NCBI GenBank assembly: GCA_035772785.1
Contig: JAOCPU010000001.1
Span: forward strand, 1,054,001 to 1,118,000
Reading direction: 5' to 3'
Origin: Phlebiopsis flavidoalba
Taxonomy: Eukaryota > Basidiomycota > Agaricomycetes > Polyporales > Phanerochaetaceae
Length of the DNA stretch: 64,000 bases
In this document: positions 34,851 to 45,603 of the stretch, one piece after another
Layout: the number at the start of each line of letters is the position of its first letter
Numbering within the stretch: position 1 is the stretch's first letter
Notes under the pieces: generated by a model
Told to the model about the DNA's origin: nothing
Database searches by the model: none
What the model saw: only the letters and a program-made list of their open reading frames with translations
Made by a program: the position numbers and the translations under genes

Positions 34851-36729
34851 CTGTTTCTATCGTACACCACACACTTTGCACACCGCCGTGCCGTAACAGA
34901 GTATACAGAGAAAAGTTCACCCAGCTTTGCGCGGCGAATCTGAATCTATGGCTGTGCCAGGCTGCCCGTTTTCTACACGAGGCGTGATACAGAGCCCGTC
35001 CGCACCTACCTGCCCCAAACAAATTTCCCCGCATCGCGAGATAAGTGACGTCGCAATTACACTCCAGCCCACAGCGGAACAACAGCGGGCTGCATTCCGC
35101 CTCCTGTTGGCGTGCCTGTGTGCGCTGATGTTGTTCTTCTCCCACAACGAGGCTCTCGACTGGGCTTTTGTCATGACAAAGCTGATGGCCACGAACCCGG
35201 TACCAGCTGGGAATGGCTCGTGTACCATGCAGATGACATCCTGTTTTCCTCGAGGACGTGAAGGTGAGCGCGAAGCTGGCCGCGGCAGTTTCAGATGGCT
35301 GCGTACCTATTGCGGCCTGCCTATCTGGCGGCACGTTATGGTAGGGAAACCGCCTTTCCCTGTCCGCGTACGCCACTTGTTGTGTGATTCCCCACTCGGC
35401 AGCCCCAGATGTCTTTTGTGGCCAGGTTCGCTAAAAGGCAGGAGGATTTGTGCGTTTTCCAACGAGGCTGAGATGGAGATCTCTGGTGGAGATAGTCGAC
35501 GTGCAAATACGACTGTGCGCCGCGTCCCCCCTCCTCTAATCCCTTCAATTGAATTGGTCCACCTGCAAGGGTACACGACGTACTTTCCCATAAAACTCCT
35601 GACCCTTCGCGGTTTCAGCTTCACGGGGAGATGTGTCCGAAGGAATGCTCCGGGCCCCACAAGCGTAAAGTGTAGCTGAAATTCCTAAGTCTGAATTGAC
35701 TCCTGTTAATCGCACTGCACATAGCCTACATCCTGCTGCATGAAATCGATAGCGAGCGGTAATATTAATAGTACTTACCACATGCTTGCGTCCTGCGAAG
35801 AGGCCCGAGAGACGGAGATATCGTCCACGTATAGAGCTGACATTGCAGGCGGCAGTGTCAATATCTCGGTCATACTAATCCTAGGCCTGACCCTTAGGTG
35901 GACCGTGTGTAGTGCCAAGGCTTCATTTCACGAGCAAGGGAGCCGCAAGGGAGCCGCAGTCCTGGGGAAGTATAGATGGGGAAAACGCACCGTTCATATT
36001 CAGCGAATGAGGCCGAGATACTCGGAACCGAGGCTCGGATAGAGGAGCATCCTGTCAAAACCCAAGAATAAGATTTTCTATGCAAAAAGAAGACGAGTTC
36101 GCTTAAGAATTGTCTCAGATAGAAGGGCAAAAGTGCGCAGCACGCTCTACTAACGAATAGGACGCCTCCTTATACCTCCGTCCGGCGAGTACCTGGCACT
36201 GACCGCTTTTCCTTGTGCGCCTTCGTGTTGTTTCAACTTTTCCATATATCCCGACCTTCCGAGCAACTACCGCACCACTTAATTCACTATCGAGCAGTAG
36301 CACCAGCTGCGAGAATGCCTTGGGAAAATCGAACAGGCCACGTCAAGTGCAACGACGACGGCAAGCCGCGCCGAGGTCCGGGTGAATTTGACATTTTCCT
36401 GTTCCCACTTAGTCCGGGGTTCTGTTCCACGTCGCCCACAGAAAAATGTGGCTCAGAAGCGCACCGCCAAAAGAACAGAGTAGCCTCGGCGCCCAGGATC
36501 CCAGTGCGGCGAATTGTGGTGGAGCACTTTTGCTTACCGGCTGCTGACGCAGCCAAGGGAGGCAGAAAATACCTCAATTCCGAATACAGCAAAATTTGGT
36601 AAGATGGAATGATAAAACACGTGCGCGGCGCGGAGAGATAAAATAGGGCACTGTGCGCCATGGAGCGGCACAAGCACTCCTACCAGAAACATAACCACCA
36701 CCACCGCACTCACAATCTATTCTACTACC
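34851..36729. other. Long intergenic region with large unassigned overlapping frames
   Basis: No gene was recognised. A 250-codon plus-strand frame (34927-35679) and an overlapping 196-codon minus-strand frame (34786-35376) are open, but neither shows a motif, a domain-like pattern or splice support. GC-rich sequence often leaves such frames open by chance. The right part holds the promoter of the metallothionein-like gene, with CACGTG at 36618-36623 and a TATA-like GATAAAATAG at 36637-36646, about 90 nt before its start. Confidence 0.45.
36637..36646 (+). promoter_or_regulatory. TATA-like box of the metallothionein-like gene
   Basis: GATAAAATAG lies about 85-95 nt upstream of ATG 36730, in the usual window for a fungal TATA element. 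A CACGTG palindrome lies just upstream at 36618-36623, and GCTGCTG further upstream at about 36540. GCTG is the core of known fungal copper-responsive sites, so copper control is possible but is only inference. Confidence 0.4.
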
Positions 36730-36954
36730 ATGTACTCCGTGAAGTGTCACTTACGGATGTCTATGATGTGATTTCAGTGAGCTGACGAAGCAAAGCCCCC
36801 TTTCAGACCGTCGCCGCCCCCGTCACGCCCACTGCGGCAGCAGCTCCTGCAACACTGCGGCACTTCGTAAGTGTTGCCTTGTTCAAATCGAACTGCCACT
36901 AATGCAAGACCAACAACAGCGTGCCAGTGCAAGCCCGGCGAGTGCAAGTGCTAA
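36730..36954 (+). CDS. Metallothionein-like Cys-rich micro-protein (three exons)
   Basis: Small fungal metallothioneins bind Cu(I) or Zn through CxC clusters and buffer metals in the cytosol. Exon 1 is ATGTACTCC (MYS). An intron at 36739-36806 starts GTGAAG, contains the branch-like GCTGAC and ends TTTCAG. Exon 2 gives TVAAPVTPTAAAAPAT and then CGTS, provided one extra base near 36855 is ignored. A GTAAGT donor lies at 36867. The last exon ends CQCKPGECKC with TAA at 36952-36954. The joined length is only about 33 residues, typical of mushroom metallothioneins. An Ala/Pro/Thr-rich N-half and a terminal CxCKPGxCxC cluster are what I remember of that group. The acceptor of intron 2 is ambiguous (36908 or 36919), and the frame needs one indel. 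The gene is too short to appear in ordinary open-frame listings. Confidence 0.6.
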
Positions 36955-37633
36955 GCGCCTCAACTCAAACGCCATGTGAACGCTTTAGCTACTAGCTTTC
37001 ACAGCCGTCATGTCGTCACTGATTAGCCTGTCAATAGGAAACAAATGCATTTACTGTGCTAGATTATCCTGCAATTGCAACTCTGCCTACTGTGTGTACC
37101 ACGCTCGCTGAGCCCTTGCAATAGGCGCGGCGCACATTGCGTCCCTATTGGAAGCCTGACCAAATATCCCCGTTCATGAACGCACGACGACGGCATCGCG
37201 GAGGGAAAGGCTTTATGAGAACTATGAGACCGTCGACTCGACTCTGGTGTAACGATGGTAAAATGGTTTCAGCTCGCGACGTCATTATACTAATACTTGA
37301 CTGTAATGCTACATGGAAATAAAACTACATACTACTGTACAACTATCGGAATGACCTAGTTTCATAGATAGTTCCTCATATATGCTGTGAACCATTTAGT
37401 GTGTGTGAGGCGTGTGAGCGGCAGTTGGAATGCTTACCTCCCGGTATCAGTGCCACCGCCGCAAGCCCCCCCCCCCCCAGGCGCCGTACATAGTACATGA
37501 CCTTCGTGTAATTGGCATGAGCCCCTGACGCTGCATGGCTTGATATCATACGCTCATCTCCCTTCAGCCCCACTCCGGCTTTGCTCCCATTGATCAACAA
37601 TTTCGACGGCTAACCCAGCAAGGTCCTCGTGCT
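36955..37633. other. Intergenic spacer with poly(C) tract
   Basis: No gene was recognised between the metallothionein-like gene and the stop of the six-hairpin protein. A run of 13 C lies at 37466-37478. Confidence 0.5.
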
Positions 37634-38612
37634 CTATTGGGCTGGACAGGGACAGGGCACACTTGAGTCCCAGGCACGTTCCGAATTCTCGGAAACGCCA
37701 AGCCGATGCTCCACCGGATTCTCAAAGTATCTATTCACAAAAGCAAGTTCTCCTGTATCAGACGTCAGTTTGGCTATATATGAATAGGTAAATAGTGACG
37801 TACGCAAGTTTTGGAAAGCCCGTTTGAGGACGGAAGCCGCCCAAGGTTCCTCTTTTGCGAGCCAGTGCACGGACCATAGGGTCATGCCGAGGTCGAGGGG
37901 GTCGTCTGACTCCATGTGTCTCCACTTTGTGTCAACGATCTTCTTGTAGTCTTCAATCTCGTTCCTCAGTGCACCATCCCTTCCCGACGTCTTCTGCAAG
38001 AGAGTGAAGACGAAGTACCCGTCGATGGGATCGAGGTTGCCTTCGCTAGAGACCAAAGGTTGGGACGAGGTCGACCGACATCTTCCACCGCATACGGGGA
38101 CGTGCGGAGTCCCTATCGACGACACAAAGGCAGGATGTATAGCCTGCGCGAGTTCGATGGCCATGTCGTTGTACCTCGAATCTCCGGAGGCGACGCTCAA
38201 GCGGTTGAGCGCGAACATCCAAATAGTGAGGTAGTGGGTGGTACTGCCCGTCACCATCCGGTCCTGCCTCCTCGTCTTTCCTATCCGCAGGCCACCGGAC
38301 AGCGGATGCTCCGGGGATGCCCCTGGGAGGTAATCGTCTTGGGAGCGGGTGCGTCCAAGCGTGGCATGAACCGTGTCGATGAGCCTCGCGGCAAAGGAGA
38401 GGTAGTTGTCGGATTTCGTCAAGCGGAATAGCGTAATAAAATTGAGCACACCGAAGGCGTCGGTCCAAAGGTATAGCGGCCTAAGTGACCGGAAGTCGCT
38501 GGAGGGGGTGTCCACTGTTTGGCCTCATCCGCCGATAGAGGGCACTGATAGGGCCGTAGACATCCTCCATGGAGTCGAGAAATTGCTGAAGTAGAGTGTT
38601 TGAGACAGACAT
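37634..38612 (-). CDS. Six-hairpin glycosidase-like protein
   Basis: Alpha/alpha-toroid (six-hairpin glycosidase superfamily) protein of unknown substrate. It starts at ATG 38610-38612 with MSVSNTLLQQFLDSMEDVY, then after a frame change LYLWTDAFGVLNFITLFRLT. The repeated helical hairpins are visible as NYLSFAARLIDTVHATLGRT, PEHPLSGGLRIGK, YLTIWMFALNRLSVASGDSR and YNDMAIELAQAIHPAFV. Further hairpins are SSEGNLDPIDGYFVFTLLQ, RHMESDDPLDLGMTLWSVHW and LAKEEPWAASVLKRAFQNLR. An intron at about 37752-37803 (donor GTACGT) precedes ELAFVNRYFENPVEHRLG, and the stop is at 37634. In the middle, the stretch GPDGDGQYH lies in another frame, so two indels flank it. No secretion signal is evident, arguing for an intracellular protein. 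The catalytic residues cannot be assigned. Confidence 0.6.
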
Positions 38613-39119
38613 AGCGGGGTTTGGTGTAGAGGAAACAAGGGACTGCGGCGTGAGAGGGTTATAAGTAATCCCTCGGGCCAGCCTCATTTACTCATCAAGA
38701 GTGACGAAACACCGCGCGCATGCCCGTCATACCCATTCCACCCGGCACGCAGCGGCAGTCCGTGGATTCAACTGGAATGTGGGACCCACGCAGCCACGGT
38801 GCCTAATTATGTGTGCCGAAAAACACCCAAGAGCTACCCAGCGTGTGGACAATTGTGGGGAAGGGAAAGCGAGGATGGTTCCAGGCACGCTCTTCGATCA
38901 CTGGGCTGCTCTCGCGACCGCGCAAGCCATTTTAGGCAAGAAGCGATGTGAATTGTGGGCGTTGTGTAGGCGCTATCAGGCAACTATTTCCCACGGCGAA
39001 ACCAAGGGCGAGTCAATATCTTCATCCAATCATCTTGAACTACACATGGCGCACTCAGTATCAAAGGGACCACATCCCATCAGGCCTCCATAGAGGTTAT
39101 ATACCCGTCTTTATGTCTC
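38613..39119. other. Intergenic spacer, one unassigned 130-codon frame
   Basis: The plus-strand frame 38701-39093 is open for 130 codons but is His/Arg/Ser-rich without any known motif. I treat it as chance. This segment also holds the promoter of the six-hairpin gene, with a TATA-like TTATAAG near 38656-38662 on the plus strand. Confidence 0.4.
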
Positions 39120-40400
39120 ATTAGACCCCAACACTTGCATATGAAAAAGGCACTGACACATAGTTCCGCTACCGTTGCTTTCTCGGTCCGGTCCACGTTC
39201 TGTAGTTCGCTCAATGAGCTGCGCGCATGACGCAATCAGTTTCTTTCCGTTCATCTTGCTGAAGATTGTTAGAATGTTTCTGTAGCAGGAGATGCTTGTA
39301 GTATGTGATGGATTCCATGCACCCTACAATTGAGGAGTGAGAGAGACAACCAACGCGTCGAGACAGAATCGTACATTTTGCTGTCGGGTTGCTCATCAAG
39401 AAGCTTCCTGTATAGATGCAATCTCTCGCGCTTTAGCAGACCAGCGTCGTTTCCTAACATCGAAATATCAACAAATGACTATACGCTGGACGACTAAAAC
39501 ATACCCTCGCCAATTAGCCAGCGATGGTATATCCACACACTCTGGTCGCCGGGATCTGTGTACATCGCGTTCTGGACGAGTTCGAATTCTGGCCGCGACG
39601 TTAGAATATAAATGAGGAAGTGAAGCGGCGCCCAAGTATACAGCTCACCTACTTGCTTGGACTTGGTCGGGTCCAGTGCATTGCTCTCCCATAGCGAGGC
39701 GAGTACTCTACTTCGTTGGTGCCATGCACTGAAAATTCGAGAAAGTTCGCCTCTATCTTTGCGCTTTTGTGTACGCCAGTTCCGATTGCTCGGATCGACG
39801 TACGGGCATGGTGGCTAGAATATACCTGCGATAGTTCCACGCATGAACTGCAGAAGACTTGGTAAACAAATGCACAGTAAAATATATGGATCAGTGACTG
39901 ACAATTGCGAAGAATCGGCTTCGAGCATCTTCTCCACTACAAATAGCTCCTTGTTCCAGTTGGCCATCCTCCAGCCATTAGGATCGTCCTCGGAGGGGCC
40001 ATCTGGAACGTGCACCAAGCACCATTGTCTGTGGTTCCATATCGAGTACACTTTGGGATGCTGTCTGCTTGAGAAGTTCCGTGGTGAGACTCAAGTCTTG
40101 CGTGAGGAGTTCATTGACATCGATTGCTCGCACTGAGATCCGTCGTAAATGTTTTATTGGGTTGCAAGAGCACAACTCACCTCTTGGGGAATATCTCATC
40201 CCACGAACATGTCTCGACGATAGTTCCAGATAGTGATAAAATTCGGGCATGTTGATGCGCAGCATCCGAGTGCGTGAGTTCGACCATGAGCATCGCTCGC
40301 CGTGAAAGCTCTACTGCTTCTCCTTCGCTACTTCAGGCCCCCCCCGAAATCCAAAAGAGATGTGTTAAAATGCAGACAAATGCTTACTCAACTCGCGCCA
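39120..40400 (-). CDS. BET4: Rab geranylgeranyltransferase (type II) alpha subunit
   Basis: The alpha subunit, with the beta subunit BET2, adds geranylgeranyl groups to Rab GTPases in the cytosol. The prenyltransferase alpha repeat pattern is clear, reading down the minus strand. VELSRRAMLMV and then LLRINMPEFY lead to the N-terminal Trp repeat region. NELLTQDLSLTTELLKQ and VYSIWNHRQWCLVHVPDG follow, then WNKELFVVEKMLEADS. The later repeats are KIEANF with the NFSAWHQR-type motif split between frames near 39740, LVQNAMYTDPGDQSVWIYHR and WLIGEG. The C-terminal part has RKLLDEQPDSK, MESITYYKHLLLQKHSNNL, QQDERK and LSELQNVD. The exact stop is uncertain, at 39.1-39.2 kb. The N-terminal exon is not resolved, since a G-run near 40340 on the coding strand interrupts it. 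At least five frame changes occur. Confidence 0.8.
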
Positions 40401-42060
40401 AAATAAGCGTTACCCAACATTCCAGACCAGCAAGACTACTACTTGCAGCGTGGATCTGTTCGCGCCTGTCTCTACGGTGGCCGCGAGAGCATCACGCACG
40501 GACTGTATAGGCGAGAACGTTTCACTCACAGATGCTACATACCGATGGAACACACGATGTATCAGATATGATAATTGTTTATGATCTCGCTTGTTGTTCA
40601 CAGGCACCATATCGCTTATTATACCACACGGATATCCACGCTCAGTTTCCTTGGTGAGAGCACTAAATGGGCTAAGAGCAGCAGGCATCGATTAGGACCG
40701 CCTGTCCGGTAACGACGTTCTTCGCCCAGTTCAACGCGCTGCTGTAACCTTCTGTGAAATACACTCCAGACCCTCACCTGGCGGGGGCCCTCAAATTTCC
40801 CCACTCAAAACGCGCCTACAGGAGCTCAATCAGACAGGCACGGGACATCTGTGAGTAGCTACAGGCTTTACGGATTCCTCTGACAATCCCGATAACCACT
40901 TCCACCACCCACAAGCTACATCTACGTCTCGCACTCGAGACCTCCACCGGAGAGGAGAGATCCCTCCGCGTAATCCGTACTCTTTCCGTGACTTTGGTGA
41001 GACGACTTATCGCAAGACAATCGAAAGATGGCATGCCCCTCAGCAAAATCAAACAAGTCGTAGGGGTCACTGTTCGACACATTTTATCTGCTGTGTATGA
41101 GTCAACGCCGCTCTCTGCTTAGGAACCTGCTGGCTTCCGCCCAACGCACTCTCCGCTGGAACGTCACGCTTCTCAACATGTCTGACAACCTCATCATACG
41201 AAGCAGCTCTTGTTCAGTCTTCACCTACGATCCCCTTCACAAGTATATTGAGTCGCTATACTTCAGACACGAATGTCCTCACCGTAGCTAGGATCCGTTT
41301 GAACCTTCACGAGACAATATGTGGCGTGAAGCGGATAAAGAAGTATCAATTCCCGGCTAAGATGCGCCCCGAGGCCTTGGGGCATCGTGCATAATGATCC
41401 CGCTCTGACATAGAGGCATCATCTGCCCTGAAACACAGAGTCGGGAAGGTGGACTCGCACACCGGGTGGTCGCGGGGAGGAGGAGATGCGAAAATTTAAC
41501 TCCCGCTGGCGACTTTTGCAAATGAGGGCCACTACAGTGTCGGACTTCCCAGGAGTATTGTGCTTCACCATCCCCGTTCGGAGCTGACACAGGACCATCT
41601 CCACACGTGCCATTAGCAGATGCCCTAGGCCCCTAGGTGGTTAGCTCACTCTCTCACAATGTTTTCTTACCATGTCCTTTCTGCACCCTCGCAAATAATC
41701 CCATACACATGCGCGCAGTAACTCTACGACCTGCGCTCTTAGGACGTCTCCGATCTCATCATGCAATTCGCGCATTATGGTCCCGCTTATTTGCTGTGGG
41801 GGGGCCGAGAGCATAGGGACGGCTCCCAACTCACTGTTGCGGCGCTGTAACGCGAGGTATATCTCCGTCTTGATCCCAAGCGTCACAGAACGCATACACC
41901 GCTCTGCTTCCTCCTAGGCACCTGAGTAATCAACGGCCATCCCGATCCGTTTAAAGGGCACGCCAAGCCTCTTGATTGTCCGCTCGCTTATCTGATCCAG
42001 CAAAGGAGCCGAAGGGCGGGGGGGGCCGGAAAAGCGAGCTATTAACCCAGTCCCTGAAGG
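40401..42060. other. Unassigned region upstream of SYF1
   Basis: No gene was identified. A plus-strand stretch at 40910-41100 has peptide-like sequence (LALETSTGEERSLRVIRTL, SKIKQVVGVTVRHILSAVY) but no family I know. A minus-strand frame at 41641-41895 is Leu/Arg-rich. I looked here for the missing N-terminal half of SYF1 and did not find it. Confidence 0.35.
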
Positions 42061-44563
42061 CATAGACTGCCTCGTATAACCAACTTACTCTGCGAATGGC
42101 TCTCGAAGGTTGTTGCCGGAGCAGTACGCCGAAGAAGTCGGCCTGGACGTTGATGACACTGAGCAGTCCAACGCAACCCTTGCCGACGCGAAGGACAAGG
42201 ACGACGGTGCCTCCCAGCAGCCTCCAGAACCCGCTAAGGTTGACGGCCATCTCATCCGTTTTGCTGGCCCTGCAGTTGCCGTTGACGGGGATGGCAAAGC
42301 GCTGCCTCCATACGACGAGGACGAAGACCCGACAAGTGTGCGGAAACTCAACATTGAGCACATCATCAAGAACGATGGCTTGGAAGTTTACAAAGACCAG
42401 GCGGGTCGCTTGTGGACCGGTTTGGCCACCTACTGGATCAAGCGGGGAGAATTTGACCGCGCCAAGTCCACCTTCGAGGATGGTATAGCTTCTGTGCTTA
42501 CCATTCGCGACTTCACACAGATCTTCGACGCGTACGCGGAGTTCTCGGAGAGCCTGATCAGCGCCATGATGGAGAATCTCGCTAACCCTGACGAGGACGA
42601 GGATGAAGAGGATGTGAAGGAGACTGAAGCTGAACTGGACGCGAAGATGAAAGAGTTTGAGGAACTCATGGATCGTCGGCCATTCCTCGTCAACGACGTG
42701 CTGTTGAGAAGAAATCCAAATGACGTCCAAGAGTGGGAGAAGCGAGTCGCGCTCTGGGGAGAGAACGACGAGAAGGTAGGATTGACAAACGTCTTGGATC
42801 AAACTCATCTGACGGTCCTCACAGGTGGCAGAGACCTACACGCAAGCACTGTCGACCGTGAATCCACGCAGGGCTACTGCGAACTTCCACCGGATATACA
42901 TCAACTTTGCGAAGTTCTACGAGGAAGGTGGAACGGCGGGTGAGGCAGAAGCCGACTTGGATAACGCGCGCAAGATTCTGGAGAAGGCCACGAAGATCAA
43001 CTTCAAAAATGTAGATGATCTTGCTGAGGTCTGGTGCGAATGGGCCGAGATGGAACTCCGCCACGAGTGAGTTGTCACATTCTGAAGGCTGCTGCAGAGA
43101 CTCAAATTTGTTCTAGAAATTATGACGAAGCCATTCGCGTTATGCAGAGAGCATCTGCTGTTCCAAAGAACACTAAGATCAACTACCACGATCATGTATG
43201 TAGATGTGCAGCCCGTTCCGACCAGCAAGCTAATCACTCGGCTGCCAGACACTTCCTGTGCAGGCTCGTCTCTTCAAGTCACTCAAGCTCTGGTCCTTCT
43301 ATGTCGATCTGGAAGAGTCGTTGGGTACTGTCACATCCACGAAAGCAGTATATGACAAGATTTTGGAGCTACGCATAGCGAACGCTCAGGTCATCGTCAA
43401 TTACGCCGCTTTCCTCGAAGAGAACAAGTACTTCGAAGAGAGTTTCAAGGTATAGTCGCTTGACGCCCTCTCTCCTGAGTGTCTCGTTGCTGATCATGGT
43501 GTTCAGGTATACGAGCGCGGTGTCGAGCTGTTCACCTACCCAGTGTCATTCGAAATATGGAACATCTATCTGCCAAGTCGTCAAGAGTATGTACGTTGAG
43601 ATTAGACCATGCGAAGATAAGTGATGTGGCTGGGACCATATGAAAGGGAGGTGACAAAAGTGGAACGTACAAGGATCTTTTGAACAAGCCCTGGATAAAT
43701 CGCCCCACGCCAAGTCCTGACAAGCGATCTTCTCTCATGTATGCGACATTTTGAGAAGAACACGGCCTGGCCAAGCGCGCCAATGCGGTGTATATGACAG
43801 GGCACCCAAGTGAGTGAACGATGACTGACAAATAGAAGGTTCGTCTCTATGGTGATCTCTATAATCGCAAGAGCTGACTTGACGCTCCGAAAAGCTGTTC
43901 ACGTATCCTACATCGCGAAAGCCAGGCTGCAAAACTACGGACCGACAAGCTACGCGGAATCCATCTACGAGCGGCGCACTCGAGATCCTTCCGGACAGAC
44001 AAACCGGCCGGGGGGGGGGAGATGTGTCTACGCTGTCGCCCAGAAATGTAACGCAAACTCGATCGGGGGGGGGCGGGCGGGGCGAAAATCGATTCGTGCA
44101 GCGTCGGCCATCTACGCCAATGCACTCCCAATTCTGTGCGACCATCGTGAATCCACCAGAACTTCTGGACGGAATGGAAATAGCTTCGAGATCGACGAAG
44201 ACGGTTCGAAGACACCTTCCGCGTAAATGTTGCGCATCAAGCGGAGTGTACAGGCGCCGGTTCAATACCGAGGGGGGAATGGTGTCGTATATCGCGTGCG
44301 CGCATGGAAATGGCGCAGAAGCAGAGCGATGTCCTGGTGCCGATTAGTGAGGAGCGAGGGGACACACCGCATAGAAACGTGCGACTGTGCCGTGCCTTAA
44401 GCGGAGGACGGCCAGGGCTGGCAGGGGCGGGAGGGGTCCTGCGTTTTGTGTGTGAAAGCAACCCCGGAAGCACGAGACCATACGGGCAACAAGGAGGAAC
44501 CTCACCGCGTGGCGTCAAGCTTCCAACGAGGATTAGATCCAGATATCGGATGACGAGGACTGA
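42061..44563 (+). CDS. SYF1: Pre-mRNA splicing factor SYF1 (HAT/TPR repeats), N-terminal half not found
   Basis: A helical HAT-repeat scaffold of the Prp19/NTC complex in the spliceosome. The readable part begins at SPEG, LLCEWLSKVV and QYAEEVGLDVDDTE near 42090-42150. It continues HLIRFAGPAV, VRKLNIEHIIKNDGLEVYKD, GRLWTGLATYWIKRGEFDRA and FLVNDVLLRRNPNDVQEWEK. After an intron come YTQALSTVNPRRATANFHRI and the acidic-helical repeats, through NYDEAIRVMQRASAVPKNTK, LFKSLKLWSFYVDLEESLGT and VNYAAFLEENKYFEESFKVY. Then FTYPVSFEIWNIYLP and a degraded stretch with LGEIDRARAIYAHASQFCD. The tail IQISDDED ends at TGA 44561-44563, with a TAG just before IQIS. The family is normally much longer at the N-terminus; roughly 300 residues are absent upstream. 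G-run blocks at 44010-44019 and 44065-44082 interrupt conserved sequence. Confidence 0.85.
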
Positions 44564-45603
44564 TATTGTACTTACTGCTACTGTATATCGTCGTGCTTTA
44601 CTTTTGTAAACCGTTCCATCTTTCAATCATCGGCCTCGCATAGGTCTTCCCTTCTGCTTCCCAGCTGCCCTCTTCTAGACAGAGCTCGGGCCATCCACCT
44701 TGAGATTAACTTCGCGTGATACACTTCAAAAGATTACAGAATGACTTCTGAGAGTATTCACAATTTCAACGTGCATTTGAAGGGATCGATGGTATGGAAT
44801 CAGAATGGCGGCTATGGATGTCACTGCAGGCGTGTAGAAGGTGGAGATATCAATAACAGTGATAGTAGGGATACATACCAAACTTTTCAAGCGACCATGT
44901 AATCCACAATGGTTCCTGAACAAATTGCCAGCCCTTTATCTTGTGGGCTTCAGTTTAAAACGCCTTCTAAAGAGTCGACAAGTGAATTCATCTTCTGAAA
45001 TTGCTTTCTCTGCATCAAACGTTAGCACTGTCATGTATACACCGGTAATGTTGCTCACAAGTTTGTTGATGACCGTATCGAGCTGAGATATACGTTTCTC
45101 CATGATGGAAAGCTTTGGCTCTACGATACGATAGTATCGCAGCTGTGTACCTGCATGGAGGAACCAGAGCCAGTTCATTGCTGTGGTCCATGAGTATATG
45201 TCAAGGTCCCTGGCACAGTTTTACTCACTCCAACTCAGTTCTTGCGTCGATGAGTCCTTGAGCTGCCTTCACGCCATCCACCAACACAATATCATACCCA
45301 GTTCTCTGCTACTGTCCTCAGCTCCTGCAGAATGGTTCTGACCTTCCGGTGATATGTGGATTCGTTCGAGCGTAGGGGTGACTGAGGCGTCTGTGCCTGT
45401 TTTGCAGGCGAGGAAGTAGGCGTCGATGGGCCCCCGAAATGAGGCCAAACGTCCGCTCATGATAGGAGCTGCTCAAAGAAAAGAGACTCGTACGGGTGGG
45501 GCGCTTGCGATGTTACACGCGTTTTTTGATCGCGTTCGACGCGACTATTGGTCCAGCCTACTGCTTGCTTCATTCCACTCACAAGCTGCAGGCGTGACAA
45601 GAC
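44564..45603. other. Possible minus-strand hypothetical gene between SYF1 and the WD40 gene
   Basis: Minus-strand frames at 45269-45460 (PIDAYFLACKTGTDAS) and 44936-45178 (SIMEKRISQLDTVINKLVS, a coiled-coil-like segment) could be exons of one gene. An intermediate piece reads DIVLVDGVKAAQGLIDARTE. I recognise no family. A GTGAGT donor near 45225 and an acceptor near 45155 support splicing. Confidence is low. Confidence 0.3.

Noticed and set aside
38701..39093. 130-codon plus frame beside the six-hairpin gene
   Set aside because: Composition is biased to His/Arg/Ser with no motif, and it overlaps the promoter of the neighbouring gene.
42430..42808. 285-codon minus frame opposite SYF1
   Set aside because: The plus strand holds clear HAT-repeat sequence; the minus frame is a codon-bias shadow.
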